Below, one piece after another: positions 45,518 to 55,205 of a DNA stretch of 64,000 bases (positions are counted from its first letter, which is position 1; each line of letters begins with the position of its first letter). Made by a program: the position numbers and the translations under genes. The notes under the pieces are model-generated. The model was not told the origin of the DNA. It saw nothing but the letters and a program-made list of their open reading frames with translations, and did not search any database. The stretch is from NCBI RefSeq assembly GCF_038024095.1, contig NZ_CP150668.1, positions 1,178,001 to 1,242,000 of the forward strand, read 5' to 3'. This DNA comes from Polaribacter tangerinus (GTDB lineage Bacteria; Bacteroidota; Bacteroidia; Flavobacteriales; Flavobacteriaceae).

Positions 45518-47080
45518 ATGAGCAAAATCATTACATCCGCCAATCAGCAAAATGATGCTCTTTTTGTATTAATAAAGTCTTTAACTAAGTCAGAAAAAAG
45601 ACAATTTAATTTATATGTTGGTCGACTTGGTGGTAATATTGATGCAAAATTTTTCTCTTTATTTAAGTTTTTAGAAAAGCTAAAAGTGTATGATGAAAAG
45701 GTAATTATTGGTAGTGGCATTGTTTCTAAACAACAACTTTCTAATTTAAAAGCACATTTATACAAACAAATTTTAATTAGTTTACGTTTAAACCCAGCGC
45801 ATAAAAATATTAGAATTCAAATTAGAGAGCAATTAGATTTTGCTACCGTATTGTACCAAAAAGGGCTTTACAAACAGAGCTTAAAACTTTTAGACAAAGC
45901 GAAGAATTTAGCACTAGAAAATGAAGAAAAAAATATTGCTTATGAAATTGTAGAATTAGAAAAAGTTATAGAAACTCAATACATTACTCGAAGTTTAAGC
46001 AACCGTGCAGACCAACTTTCTATACAGGCAAAAGAACTGAGTCAGCACAACGTAATTGCAAGTAAATTATCTAATTTATCTTTACAATTATACAGCTATT
46101 TATTGCAAAGTGGTTATGTAAAAAATGAAAAGGAACTTGCGTTTGTAAATACTTATTTTGAAGAAAGATTACCAAAATACAAGTATAAAAACCTAGGTTT
46201 TAGAGAAAAATTATGGTTATATAAAGCACATTTATGGCATAGTTTTTTAACACAAGATTTTTTGCAAAGCTATAAGTATGCTAGCAAATGGGTAAGCTTG
46301 TTTCGAAAAAACACCAAACTTATAAACCTGCATCCTGTTTTTTATTTAAAAGGTATTAACTATTTATTAGAAGCATGTTTCTTTGTGAAAAAAACATCTA
46401 CTTTTAAAGAGGAATTGGCATTGTTTGAAAAAGATATTGCTTCGAAAAACATTCCACTAAACACAAATACCGAACTACTTATTTTCGAATATTTATATGC
46501 CAATAAACTCCATTTACATTTTTTAGAAGGCACTTTTTCTGAAGGGGAATATTTGGTAGCTAACATCAACGAAAAAATTGAGACATATAAAAACAGATTG
46601 GACAATCATTATGTGGTGATGCTTTATTATAAAATTGCTTGTTTGTATTTTGGAATGGGAAAAAATGAGCTTTGCATTACTTATTTACAAAAAATTATTA
46701 GCTCTAAAGATATCGGCTCTGCAGAAGACTTACAGTGTTTTGCCAGAATTTTAAACCTTATTGCTCATTATGAGTGTGGCTTAGATTATGACTTAGAAAG
46801 GCAGTTTTTAGATACTTATAAATTTCTATTAAAAATGGAAAATTTACAAGAAGTACAAAAAGTATTTCTTACTTCTATAAGAGATTTAAGTGATGTTTTT
46901 CCGCATGAAATAAAAAATGAATTCAAGAAAATTTATTCAAAACTTAAAAAATTTGAGAATCATCCCTACGAAAAAAGAGCCTTTTTATACTTAGATATTT
47001 TGTCGTGGTTAGAAAGTAAAATTGAAAACAAACCAATAGCAGTTATCATTAAAGAAAAATCAAAATTAATTACTAAATAA
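45518..47080 (+). CDS. Conserved hypothetical alpha-helical (TPR-like) protein
   Basis: 520 residues, no signal peptide, no membrane segment. It is almost wholly helical, with repeated blocks rich in Leu, Lys, Glu and Tyr that look like degenerate TPR or HAT repeats (for example LYQKGLYKQSLKLLDKAKNL and MLYYKIACLYFGMGKNELCI). The N-terminal LTKSEKRQFNLYVGRLGG is a recognisable conserved start in Bacteroidetes proteins of unknown function. It stands alone between the divergent leu operon and the thr operon. I do not recognise an enzymatic motif; a scaffold or regulatory role is possible. Confidence 0.75.
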   Translation: MSKIITSANQQNDALFVLIKSLTKSEKRQFNLYVGRLGGNIDAKFFSLFKFLEKLKVYDEKVIIGSGIVSKQQLSNLKAHLYKQILISLRLNPAHKNIRIQIREQLDFATVLYQKGLYKQSLKLLDKAKNLALENEEKNIAYEIVELEKVIETQYITRSLSNRADQLSIQAKELSQHNVIASKLSNLSLQLYSYLLQSGYVKNEKELAFVNTYFEERLPKYKYKNLGFREKLWLYKAHLWHSFLTQDFLQSYKYASKWVSLFRKNTKLINLHPVFYLKGINYLLEACFFVKKTSTFKEELALFEKDIASKNIPLNTNTELLIFEYLYANKLHLHFLEGTFSEGEYLVANINEKIETYKNRLDNHYVVMLYYKIACLYFGMGKNELCITYLQKIISSKDIGSAEDLQCFARILNLIAHYECGLDYDLERQFLDTYKFLLKMENLQEVQKVFLTSIRDLSDVFPHEIKNEFKKIYSKLKKFENHPYEKRAFLYLDILSWLESKIENKPIAVIIKEKSKLITK

Positions 47081-47162
47081 TAGTAAATTCGTTTTTTACG
47101 AGTAGTTATTTTTACAAAACAACATAAATTAAGGAGTTTTTAAAAAAAATTACTAATTGCTG

Positions 47163-47192
47163 TTGCTAAATTAAATAATTACAATACTTTTG
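47163..47192 (+). promoter_or_regulatory. Promoter of the thrABC operon
   Basis: TTG (47163-47165), a 19-base spacer, TACTTTTG (47185-47192): a full consensus match. Transcription should start near 47199, which leaves a leader of about 190 bases before thrA. Confidence 0.75.
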
Positions 47193-47250
47193 CTTTGTGA
47201 GTATAAATAAGCAACATACAAATTTCTTCAAAACCATCTCTTTGGTTGGT

Positions 47251-47298
47251 ATGTCTATGCAAACAACTACTCGCACTACTACAACAATTACCCTTTAG
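47251..47298 (+). CDS. thr operon leader peptide (15 residues, Thr-rich)
   Basis: ATG 47251 to TAG 47296-47298 encodes MSMQTTTRTTTTITL: eight Thr and one Ile in 15 residues, in the leader of the thrABC message. An in-frame GTG at 47197 would lengthen it by 18 residues but coincides with the expected transcription start. As in the classical thr leader, ribosome stalling at Thr codons would alter folding of the following RNA. Confidence 0.85.
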   Translation: MSMQTTTRTTTTITL

Positions 47299-47309
47299 GG
47301 GTTGTTTAT
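47281..47309 (+). promoter_or_regulatory. Hairpin overlapping the thr leader end, possible attenuator
   Basis: ACAAC..CCC pairs with GGG-GTTGT around TTTA, with a one-sided AATTA bulge, then TTTATTTG. The same GTTGTTT can alternatively pair with GCAAACAAC in the leader (47259-47267). The T tract is weak, so termination efficiency is uncertain. Confidence 0.5.
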
Positions 47310-47391
47310 TTGCATATAAAATTTAGGGTACACATATTTTCGAATTCATCGAATACAAAAATTATATATTAATTTTCATTAAAATAAAAAA

Positions 47392-49830
47392 ATGAAAGTA
47401 TTAAAGTTTGGAGGCTCTTCTGTAGCCAACTCAGAAAACATCAAAAAAGTTTTACACATTGTTAAAGAAGCATCAGAAAAAGAAAAAATTGTAGTAGTGG
47501 TTTCTGCCTTTGGCAAAACCACCGATGCTCTTTTAGAGGCTTCTAAGGATGCATTAACAAACCTAGAGGCAGCAAAAAAAAGAGTATCGGCTATAAAAGT
47601 TCATCATTTTGAAATTATCGATACATTATTATCAACCAATAAAAAAGAAGTTCAAGATCATATAACTGCTTTATTTGATAGACTTTATGCAATTTATGAT
47701 GGTATTTTTTTATTGCAAGAATTATCTGACAAAACAACTGCCAAAGTAGTTAGTTTTGGTGAGCGTTTATCTTCATTAATTATTGCCAATGCCGCAAATG
47801 AGATAATGAATGCATCGCACAAAAAAAGTACTGAACTGATATACACAAATAATGATTATTTAAATGCTCAAGTAAACTTTAAAAAAACCAATGAAAAAAT
47901 ACGCGACTACTTAAGCAAAAACTCTTTTCAGGTTACAATTTTAGGTGGTTTTATTGCAACCAATAACGCGCATGAAATTACCACACTTGGTAGAGGTGGT
48001 TCAGATTATACTGCAGCTATTTATGCTGCCGCGCTAGCTGCTAGTGAGCTTCAAATATGGACAGACGTTTCGGGAATGTATACTGCAAACCCTCGTATTG
48101 TTAAACAAGCGTATCCTATTTCAGAAATTTCGTACGAGGAAGCTATGGAGTTATCTCATTTTGGTGCTAAAGTTCTTTATCCGCCAACAATACAACCAGC
48201 CTTAAGAAAAGAAATTCCTATTCGAATAAAAAACACCTTTAAACCCGAAAAAAAAGGGACACTAATTCGTAAGAATTTACAGACAAAAAATGGCGTTAAA
48301 GGCATTTCTTACATAGAAAACATTTGCCTAATTACCTTAGAAGGAGGAGGTATGGTAGGTGTGCCTGGCTTTTCTAAACGCTTGTTCGAAACACTTTCTG
48401 GAGCTGCCATAAACGTTGCTTTTATAACTCAAGCATCTTCTGAACACTCTATATGCGTTGGTATTTACGAACAAGACGCTCATAAAGCAAAACAACTTTT
48501 AGACGATACTTTTTCAATTGAAATAACACGAAAAAAAATTAAACCGATCATCATAGAAAAAGAGTTGGCTATTATAGCAGTGGTAGGAGAAAGTATGAAA
48601 AATCATCAAGGCTTAAGCGGACAAATGTTTAGTGCCTTAGGAAGAAATAACGTAAATATTAGGGCGATAGCTCAAGGATCATCAGAAAAAAATATTTCTG
48701 CGGTGATACATAAAAATAATGCCAAGAAAGCATTAAACACGTTACACGAGCAGTTTTTTGAAGAAAAAACAAAACAACTTAATCTTTTTATTACCGGTGT
48801 AGGAAATGTTGGCGAAAAATTTTTAGCCCAAATTGCTCAACAAAAAAAATATTTAAAAGAAAATTTAAAACTTAATATTCGAGTGATTGGCTTGTCTAAT
48901 TCTAAAAAAATGGTTTTTGATGATGACGGAATTTCACTAAAAAACTGGAAAGAAGTATTAAATAATGGAACCAAAGCTAGCTTAGATGACTTTTTTAATC
49001 AAGTAAAAAAAAGGAACCATCGAAATAGTGTTTTTGTAGACAATACTGCAAATAAACAAGTTTCGGAAATTTACCATAAATACCTTAAAGAAAGTATCTC
49101 TGTGGTTACTTGCAACAAAATTGCATGTGCATCGGAATACAATAACTATAAAAATTTAAAGGAAATTTCTAGAAAATACAATGCCTCTTTTTTGTTTGAA
49201 ACTAATGTAGGAGCAGGTTTACCTATTATAGATACCTTAAAAAACCTTATAAATTCTGGAGATAGAATACATAAAATTCAAGCGGTACTGTCGGGTAGTT
49301 TAAATTTTGTATTTAACCACTTTGAGGAAACTACTACTTTTAGCAAAATAGTGGCAGAGGCTCAAAAAGAAGGGTATACAGAACCTGATCCTAAAATTGA
49401 TTTAAGTGGAATTGATGTTGCCAGAAAAATATTAATTTTAGCAAGAGAAAGTGGCTATCAATTAGAATTAGAAGAAATAGAAAACAATTCTTTTTTACCC
49501 AATGAAAGTCTAAAAACTAGCTCTAACGATGCGTTTTATAAATCTTTAGAGAAGCATGAAAATCATTTTCAACAATTATTTGCTAATGCTAAAAAAGAAA
49601 ATTCTCGACTAAAATATGTGGCAGAATTTTCTAATGGAAAAGCAAAAGTTGGCTTGCAACATATTTCGGTAACGCATCCTTTTTATAATTTAGAGGGAAG
49701 TGATAATATTGTTCTTTTTTATACGGATAGGTATCCTAAAAACCCTTTAATAATAAAAGGTGCTGGTGCTGGTGCAGAAGTTACAGCTTCTGGTATTTTT
49801 GCAGATGTTATAAGAATTGGAAACGATTAA
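47392..49830 (+). CDS. thrA: Bifunctional aspartokinase / homoserine dehydrogenase
   Basis: 812 residues. Residues 1-290 are the kinase (MKVLKFGGSSVANSENIKK, VSFGERLSS, GRGGSDYTAAIYAAAL). Two ACT domains follow (about 300-460: ICLITLEGGGMVGVPGFSKR and IIAVVGESMKNHQGLSGQMF). The homoserine dehydrogenase starts with the dinucleotide fold NLFITGVGNVGEKFLAQI at about 465 and includes VVTCNKIACASEY and EPDPKIDLSGIDVARKIL. It performs the first and third steps from aspartate to threonine, and the ACT domains predict threonine feedback. Leader peptide and promoter lie upstream. Confidence 0.97.
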   Translation: MKVLKFGGSSVANSENIKKVLHIVKEASEKEKIVVVVSAFGKTTDALLEASKDALTNLEAAKKRVSAIKVHHFEIIDTLLSTNKKEVQDHITALFDRLYAIYDGIFLLQELSDKTTAKVVSFGERLSSLIIANAANEIMNASHKKSTELIYTNNDYLNAQVNFKKTNEKIRDYLSKNSFQVTILGGFIATNNAHEITTLGRGGSDYTAAIYAAALAASELQIWTDVSGMYTANPRIVKQAYPISEISYEEAMELSHFGAKVLYPPTIQPALRKEIPIRIKNTFKPEKKGTLIRKNLQTKNGVKGISYIENICLITLEGGGMVGVPGFSKRLFETLSGAAINVAFITQASSEHSICVGIYEQDAHKAKQLLDDTFSIEITRKKIKPIIIEKELAIIAVVGESMKNHQGLSGQMFSALGRNNVNIRAIAQGSSEKNISAVIHKNNAKKALNTLHEQFFEEKTKQLNLFITGVGNVGEKFLAQIAQQKKYLKENLKLNIRVIGLSNSKKMVFDDDGISLKNWKEVLNNGTKASLDDFFNQVKKRNHRNSVFVDNTANKQVSEIYHKYLKESISVVTCNKIACASEYNNYKNLKEISRKYNASFLFETNVGAGLPIIDTLKNLINSGDRIHKIQAVLSGSLNFVFNHFEETTTFSKIVAEAQKEGYTEPDPKIDLSGIDVARKILILARESGYQLELEEIENNSFLPNESLKTSSNDAFYKSLEKHENHFQQLFANAKKENSRLKYVAEFSNGKAKVGLQHISVTHPFYNLEGSDNIVLFYTDRYPKNPLIIKGAGAGAEVTASGIFADVIRIGND

Positions 49831-49866
49831 TTTTTGCCAATTATAAGAGGTACTAAAAATAAAAAA

Positions 49867-50790
49867 ATGAATTATTTAAAAATATTTTCTCCTGCTACTG
49901 TGGCAAATGTTTCCTGCGGATTCGACTCTATGGGCTTTGCATTAGATACTATTGGAGACGAAATGACATTTACAAAAACCCAAAAAAAAGGAGTTACAAT
50001 AACGCAAATTTCTGGAGCAAAATTACCCTATAATGTTCAAGAAAATGCTGCTGGTGCAGTGGTACAAAAAATGCTGCAAGAAACAAAAGCTCCTTTTGGT
50101 ATAGCACTTACCATTCATAAAGGTTTTACACCTGGTAGTGGTTTAGGAAGCTCTGCGGCAAGTGCTGCAGGCGCAGCCTTCGGAACTAATCAATTTTTAC
50201 AAAAAAAATATACTAATTTAGAACTTACCAAATTGGCAATGTTTGGCGAAAAAGTTGCATGCGGAACTGAAATAGCAGACAATGTTGCCGCAGCTATTTT
50301 TGGTGGTTTTGTATTGGTTAGGAGCTATCATCCATTAGAAATTATAAAATTACCTGTTCCTAAAAAACTTCGTGTTGTTGCCATACACCCACAAATAGAA
50401 ATAAAAACACAGGATGCTAGAGAGGTTTTGCCAAAAAATATTGCGTTAAAAGACGGAATTACACAGTGGGCAAATGTGGGCGGTTTGGTAAGCGGACTCT
50501 ATACAGACAATTACCAACTAATTAGCAATTCTTTGGTTGATGTGGTTGCCGAACCAGCAAGAAAAGCTTTAATTCCTTTTTTTGATTCGGTTAAGAAAAA
50601 CGCTTTAAAAGCAGGTGCCCTAGGTGCGGGAATTAGTGGTTCTGGCCCTACAATTTTTGCCTTGTGCGAAGGTGATGAAATAGCATCTAAGGTCCAAAAA
50701 GTAATTACCGAAACGTATTCGAAAACTAAAATCGATTTTCGTGTTTTTAATTCAAAAATAAATGCTGCCGGAATTAAAATAATCGAATAA
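49867..50790 (+). CDS. thrB: Homoserine kinase
   Basis: 307 residues from ATG 49867; an in-frame non-ATG start at 49834 would add eleven atypical residues. GHMP kinase motifs: FSPATVANVSCGFDSMGFAL, the ATP-binding HKGFTPGSGLGSSAASAAGA, and GALGAGISGSGPTIFALCEG. It phosphorylates homoserine for threonine synthase. It follows thrA by 36 bases and precedes thrC by 42. Confidence 0.96.
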   Translation: MNYLKIFSPATVANVSCGFDSMGFALDTIGDEMTFTKTQKKGVTITQISGAKLPYNVQENAAGAVVQKMLQETKAPFGIALTIHKGFTPGSGLGSSAASAAGAAFGTNQFLQKKYTNLELTKLAMFGEKVACGTEIADNVAAAIFGGFVLVRSYHPLEIIKLPVPKKLRVVAIHPQIEIKTQDAREVLPKNIALKDGITQWANVGGLVSGLYTDNYQLISNSLVDVVAEPARKALIPFFDSVKKNALKAGALGAGISGSGPTIFALCEGDEIASKVQKVITETYSKTKIDFRVFNSKINAAGIKIIE

Positions 50791-50832
50791 CTAATAGCGC
50801 TTTAAAACATATCAACCAGAAAAAATAAAAAA

Positions 50833-52125
50833 ATGAACTACTATAGTTTGCATCATAAATCGCCAAAAACTAACTTTAAAAATGCCGTAATTGAAGGGCT
50901 GGCAAAAGACAGAGGTATTTATTTTCCTGAAAAAATTACCCCTTTGCCTAAAAATTTTATCGATAATATTACCAATTATTCCAATCATGAAATTGCTTTT
51001 GAAGTAATTAAACAGTTTGTAGGAGACGAAATTCCGCCTACGGCTTTAAAAGAGATAATTTCTAAAACCCTCTCTTTTGATTTTCCGATAGTAGAAATAG
51101 AAAACAACATCGCCTCTTTAGAACTTTTTCATGGCCCTACCATGGCTTTTAAAGATGTAGGAGCTAAATTTATGGCAGAATGTTTGGCATATTTTAACAA
51201 CGATAAGGAAACGGAAATAACTGTGCTTGTGGCAACATCTGGTGATACCGGTGGTGCAGTTGCTAATGGGTTTTTAGAAGCAAAAGGCATTAAAGTAGTT
51301 ATTCTTTATCCCTCGGGAAAAGTAAGTAATATTCAAGAAAAACAACTGACTACTTTGGGTAAAAACATTACCGCAATTGAAGTAAATGGAGTTTTTGATG
51401 ATTGCCAAGAAATGGTAAAAACTGCCTTTTTAGATGAGGACATTTCCAGAAAATTAACTTCTGCAAACTCCATAAATATTGCGCGTTGGCTGCCACAAAT
51501 GTTCTACTTTTTCTTTGCTTATAAAACACTAAAGAAAAAAAATAAAGAACTCGTATTTTCTGTTCCTAGTGGTAATTTTGGAAATATATGTGCGGGAGTG
51601 CTTGCCCAAAAATTAGGGCTACCAATTAAACATTTTATTGCAGCTACAAATATAAATGACACCGTACCGAACTACTTGCAGAAAGGGCAATACCAACCCA
51701 AACCATCTAAAGCAACCATTTCTAATGCTATGGATGTTGGAAATCCAAGTAATTTTATTAGAATTGAAGAATTGTTTCAAAATAATATAGAAACACTTAA
51801 AAAAGTTTTTTCTTCTTTTAGTTTCTCGGATGAAGAGACAACTAAAACCATGGAAACTGTTTATAAAAAAACAGGTTATATTGCAGAACCTCATGGTGCT
51901 GTTGGCTATTTAGGTTTAAAGAAACACCAATTAAAGGACACTGAATTTGGTGTATTTCTAGAGACTGCACATCCAGTAAAATTTTTAGATATTGTAGAGA
52001 AAACACTTCCCATAAAAGTGCCTATTCCGCCTCAAATAAAAAAAATACTACACAAAGAAAAAGTAGCTATTCAAATAAATGAATACAAAGAGCTAAAAGC
52101 TTACTTGCAAAATAATCAACCTTAA
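50833..52125 (+). CDS. thrC: Threonine synthase
   Basis: 430 residues. The N-terminal YYSLHHKSPKTNFKNAVIEG and the PLP lysine in FHGPTMAFKDVGAKFMAE identify the family; ATSGDTGGAVANGF is the phosphate/PLP loop and FSVPSGNFGNICAGVLAQKL is also diagnostic. It converts phosphohomoserine to threonine, the substrate of the ilvA product. Last enzyme of thrABC. Confidence 0.96.
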   Translation: MNYYSLHHKSPKTNFKNAVIEGLAKDRGIYFPEKITPLPKNFIDNITNYSNHEIAFEVIKQFVGDEIPPTALKEIISKTLSFDFPIVEIENNIASLELFHGPTMAFKDVGAKFMAECLAYFNNDKETEITVLVATSGDTGGAVANGFLEAKGIKVVILYPSGKVSNIQEKQLTTLGKNITAIEVNGVFDDCQEMVKTAFLDEDISRKLTSANSINIARWLPQMFYFFFAYKTLKKKNKELVFSVPSGNFGNICAGVLAQKLGLPIKHFIAATNINDTVPNYLQKGQYQPKPSKATISNAMDVGNPSNFIRIEELFQNNIETLKKVFSSFSFSDEETTKTMETVYKKTGYIAEPHGAVGYLGLKKHQLKDTEFGVFLETAHPVKFLDIVEKTLPIKVPIPPQIKKILHKEKVAIQINEYKELKAYLQNNQP

Positions 52126-52168
52126 AAATACGTTTTTTAAATAAAATAATTTCTTAATCCTAACATCT

Positions 52169-52585
52169 ATGAGAAAATATACATTAACGATACGTTTATT
52201 AGCTTTAAATGTCATTTTTATAGCTTGTGCTAAAACTACTATTCAAAAAACAAGTATACCAAAAGTTATTATAGATAGTTACGAAAATATGCGAAACTAC
52301 AGAACTGGCAAGTTTATCTATTTTGCAGATGCGGCTGTTTTTGAAGACTGTGAAACTGGCGTAAAACATGCTGTAAAACCAAAAGAAGGAACTTATGAAA
52401 ATACGGAAGGCTATTTAGCATTAGAAAAGTATTACAGTACCAACGTAAAAGAACCCGGAACACCAATTTATATAGAGTTAGAAGGTTATAATGTTTCTAA
52501 AAACCCCGAAGTAGAGGGCTGGAAAAACACCATTATTCCCACCGTTTTTAAAGTTATAAAAAAAGAAGAAAGTGGCTGTAAGTAG
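52169..52585 (+). CDS. Small lipoprotein, NlpE-like C-terminal motif, function uncertain
   Basis: 138 residues. The N-terminus RLLALNVIFIACAK is a lipoprotein signal with Cys near residue 20. The core YFADAAVFEDCETGVKHAVK, GYLALEKYYS and GTPIYIELEGY recalls a motif in the copper-homeostasis/envelope-stress lipoprotein NlpE group; this is memory, not a search. It follows thrC by 43 bases and ends before a terminator, so it is probably co-transcribed with thrABC although nothing suggests a role in threonine synthesis. Confidence 0.55.
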   Translation: MRKYTLTIRLLALNVIFIACAKTTIQKTSIPKVIIDSYENMRNYRTGKFIYFADAAVFEDCETGVKHAVKPKEGTYENTEGYLALEKYYSTNVKEPGTPIYIELEGYNVSKNPEVEGWKNTIIPTVFKVIKKEESGCK

Positions 52586-52604
52586 TTTTTGCTGATAAAA
52601 AACA

Positions 52605-52636
52605 GAAGCTCTTTGACACATCAAAGAGCTTCTTAT
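52605..52636 (+). terminator. Terminator of the thr operon
   Basis: Perfect 12-bp stem GAAGCTCTTTGA / TCAAAGAGCTTC, loop CACA, followed by TTATTT. Confidence 0.9.
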
Positions 52637-52938
52637 TTACAGATAACATTCCACAGTATTATCTAACTTAAAATATTTGTAGAATTACAAACCCACATCA
52701 TAAAAATGAATTGAGTTTAACAGATGTTTAATGCTTTTTTTTAAACCTTATTTCGTTTTAGGTAATGAATCCAAAAGCCAAACATATCTCTAGTTCAATT
52801 CTACTACTTCTTCTTTTTCAGTTGTTTATTTATATGTATATCTGTACCTGATTGAGTTTGCTTAATACATCAAATTTATTATTTTTAAACTTATAAATAT
52901 GTTCATTAAATGTTCATTTGTTTTTATTAAATTTACGT
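52637..52938. other. Spacer, no gene supported
   Basis: About 300 AT-rich bases between the thr terminator and the EamA-like gene. A 28-codon hydrophobic frame (52765-52851) is present but unsupported. The right end presumably holds the promoter of the next gene; only imperfect boxes are visible. Confidence 0.5.
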
Positions 52939-53778
52939 ATGATTTATCTTTTAGGTAGCGTATTATTATTTTCTTTAAACAACCTACTTTGGTCGAACTA
53001 TGTAAAAAAAGAAAGTCTTTTTAAATTGATTCGTAAAAGAGCTTTTTTTACCACTACTTTTACGGGGATCATTTTGGTGTATGTATTTTTTAATACTGAT
53101 TTTGAGCTTCAAAAAAACCTTTTAAATCTATTGCCAATTAGTATTCTTGGTTTTATAGGTTTGGTTTGTTTGGTAAAGGGTTTCAAAAACGGAAGTATTA
53201 TAGAGTTTTCTGTATATAGCCTGCTTCTAGTATTAATAATTGGAATTATTGGAGAGAAAACAAATACTTTAGTTGTTTTGTCTAGGCCATGGCCAATTAT
53301 ATTGGTTTTTTTTGGGTATTTCTATTTCATTTACAAAAAATTCAAAATCAAAAAAAATAAAAACATTTTTGTTGCTCATATTTATTTTTTAATAGCTCAT
53401 ATTTGCTTTGGTTGTTTGTTGTATTTACAATGGCTATTATTAGAAAATACACCCAATGTAGTAATTGCATTTTCTCAAGAGTTAACAGTGTTAATTTTAG
53501 CTAGCACTATTCATTTATATAAACCCAATAAAAAAAAACGACCTAATTATATAAAAAAATGGGAGTACGCCCTTTTTGCTTTACCAATAAGTTTAGCTGT
53601 TATATTAGGTTTAGAGGGTTTAAAATCTACACACCCTTTTCATTACACCTTAATAGGTTTACTAACACCCGTAATAACAGTATTATTGGATGTTATAATT
53701 AATAAAGAAACACTTAAAGCAGATGCTGTAATAGGAATCTTAACCATGCTTAGTGGTTTAATATGGTTTTACTTTTAA
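52939..53778 (+). CDS. EamA/DMT-like inner-membrane protein
   Basis: 279 residues from ATG 52939; a TTG seven codons upstream is less likely. There are nine or ten hydrophobic helices in two halves, each with the short helices and Lys/Arg-rich linkers of drug/metabolite transporters (for example ISLAVILGLEGLKSTHPFHY and a closing helix VIGILTMLSGLIWFYF). The last third resembles the EamA end (LLTPVITVLLDVIINKETLK). The substrate is unknown. It is followed 18 bases later by the HTH protein, suggesting one transcript. Confidence 0.7.
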   Translation: MIYLLGSVLLFSLNNLLWSNYVKKESLFKLIRKRAFFTTTFTGIILVYVFFNTDFELQKNLLNLLPISILGFIGLVCLVKGFKNGSIIEFSVYSLLLVLIIGIIGEKTNTLVVLSRPWPIILVFFGYFYFIYKKFKIKKNKNIFVAHIYFLIAHICFGCLLYLQWLLLENTPNVVIAFSQELTVLILASTIHLYKPNKKKRPNYIKKWEYALFALPISLAVILGLEGLKSTHPFHYTLIGLLTPVITVLLDVIINKETLKADAVIGILTMLSGLIWFYF

Positions 53779-53796
53779 CTATAATACCATAATAGT

Positions 53797-55098
53797 ATGA
53801 AACAATTTGAAGAACTATTACGAAACGACATTGAAAAAACTATTGGGTTTAGAATAGTATCAACTACAGAAGCTAGAGCACTTTTAAGTTTGCTATTAGA
53901 AACTGATATTACAACTGTAAGTTTAAGCACTATAAGAAGATTCTGGGGACTTATACCAAAAAGAAAAGCTAGTAAAAATACCGTTAACACACTCTCTATT
54001 TTTCTAGGCTATAAATCTTTTTATGATTATATAAAACATAAAAATAGATTTGACCATTTGTATACAGATATTAAAATTCAACAATTAAAGCATAAAGACT
54101 CTTTGAGTGCTAATGATTTTAAATTTATAGAATCTTTATACTATAAATATGGGCAAATCAACTTTATCATGTCATTATTTGAACATGCTATTCTATTAGA
54201 AAAGTGGAATTATATTGAACAGTTATTTGATGATTCTCAAAATAAATTATTGCAACTTAAAGACCATCGAAATACTTTTATAGTAGGTTTTGCTTATCAA
54301 GTTTCCATCTATTTAAATTCGATACCTACTCCTCTGTTTGAAAAAATTATTACGAAACTGTTAAAAATTAAAAACTTTAAAATTAACGCTATATACATTT
54401 ATATAGATATTATAAATATTAACTATAGGTATGGTAAAATTTTAGAGATTATTAAATCGCACACAAATGAAACTCAAGAAAAACTTTTCTTACGATTAAT
54501 ACTCAATTTAAGAACTTTTTTAAACGGGAATAAACCAGAAATATTTGAAATTCCAGATACACAACTAAGTTGCATGCCAGATGTTCTTAAAGGGCGTTAT
54601 TATGGTTTCCAGATTTTATGTTCTCAAGAACATAATGATAAAAAAAGAGCTGCTCATTATCTAAAATTGTTTAAAAGTAAAATTACTCCACAAACCTACA
54701 TTCGTAATTATTTACATGAATTTATTCATCATTTATTGTTAGCTAAAAGATTTGATATGTTAGATGAAATTATAAAAGAATTTTACGACATAATAACAGA
54801 TGAATACTATACACATTCTAATTTAGATCTTTTTATTATAAATATCAATGAAATAATTTACAACTTAAAAAGTGATAATTATAGAATAGCAAAACGCCTA
54901 TTTATAAACCTTAACAAAGAAAAAATTAGTTTTGGCTCTCATTGGGATTATTACCTTGTTTTCTATCACATTATGGGTTATCATATTTCTAAAGAAAGTG
55001 AAGATAAAAAGCAACACCAGTTAGCATATTGTAACTTTGCTAAAACTTCTAAATTCAAGCGTTTTGATAAACAATATTTAATCAACTATTTAGATTAG
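53797..55098 (+). CDS. Putative HTH regulator with a helical repeat region
   Basis: 433 residues. The N-terminal 85 residues hold TVSLSTIRRFWGLIPKRKAS and KNTVNTLSIFLGYKSFYDYI, a pattern I recognise as a Bacteroidetes DNA-binding-like HTH (start-of-helix Ser-Thr-Ile/Leu-Arg-Arg, later Leu-Gly-Tyr-x-Ser). The rest is helical and TPR-like, without enzymatic motifs or transmembrane segments. A regulator whose helical domain senses a peptide or protein partner is a reasonable inference. It lies directly after the EamA-like gene. Confidence 0.6.
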   Translation: MKQFEELLRNDIEKTIGFRIVSTTEARALLSLLLETDITTVSLSTIRRFWGLIPKRKASKNTVNTLSIFLGYKSFYDYIKHKNRFDHLYTDIKIQQLKHKDSLSANDFKFIESLYYKYGQINFIMSLFEHAILLEKWNYIEQLFDDSQNKLLQLKDHRNTFIVGFAYQVSIYLNSIPTPLFEKIITKLLKIKNFKINAIYIYIDIININYRYGKILEIIKSHTNETQEKLFLRLILNLRTFLNGNKPEIFEIPDTQLSCMPDVLKGRYYGFQILCSQEHNDKKRAAHYLKLFKSKITPQTYIRNYLHEFIHHLLLAKRFDMLDEIIKEFYDIITDEYYTHSNLDLFIININEIIYNLKSDNYRIAKRLFINLNKEKISFGSHWDYYLVFYHIMGYHISKESEDKKQHQLAYCNFAKTSKFKRFDKQYLINYLD

Positions 55099-55160
55099 TT
55101 TTTTACCGAGAATTTAATAAGCACAAATAATGTATGAATTAAAGAATGATACAAATCAAA

Positions 55161-55190
55161 AAAAAACCTTCAATATTTGTTGAAGGCTCT
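55161..55190. terminator. Bidirectional terminator
   Basis: CCTTCAA (55167-55173) pairs with TTGAAGG (55180-55186), with an A run on the left and T-rich sequence on the right. It serves the HTH gene and, more strongly, the T9SS protein gene on the minus strand. Confidence 0.85.
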
Positions 55191-55205
55191 TCTTTTTGTG
55201 AAAAA

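Noticed and set aside
47197..47250. GTG start giving a 33-residue thr leader
   Set aside because: The GTG coincides with the predicted transcription start from the 47163-47192 promoter; the ATG at 47251 holds all the Thr codons.
52765..52851. 28-residue hydrophobic open frame
   Set aside because: Could be a small membrane peptide, but it has no visible promoter, conserved motif or neighbour relation; AT-rich sequence gives such frames by chance.
52918..52938. TTG start for the EamA-like protein
   Set aside because: It adds seven residues only and uses a rare start; ATG 52939 begins directly with the first membrane helix.
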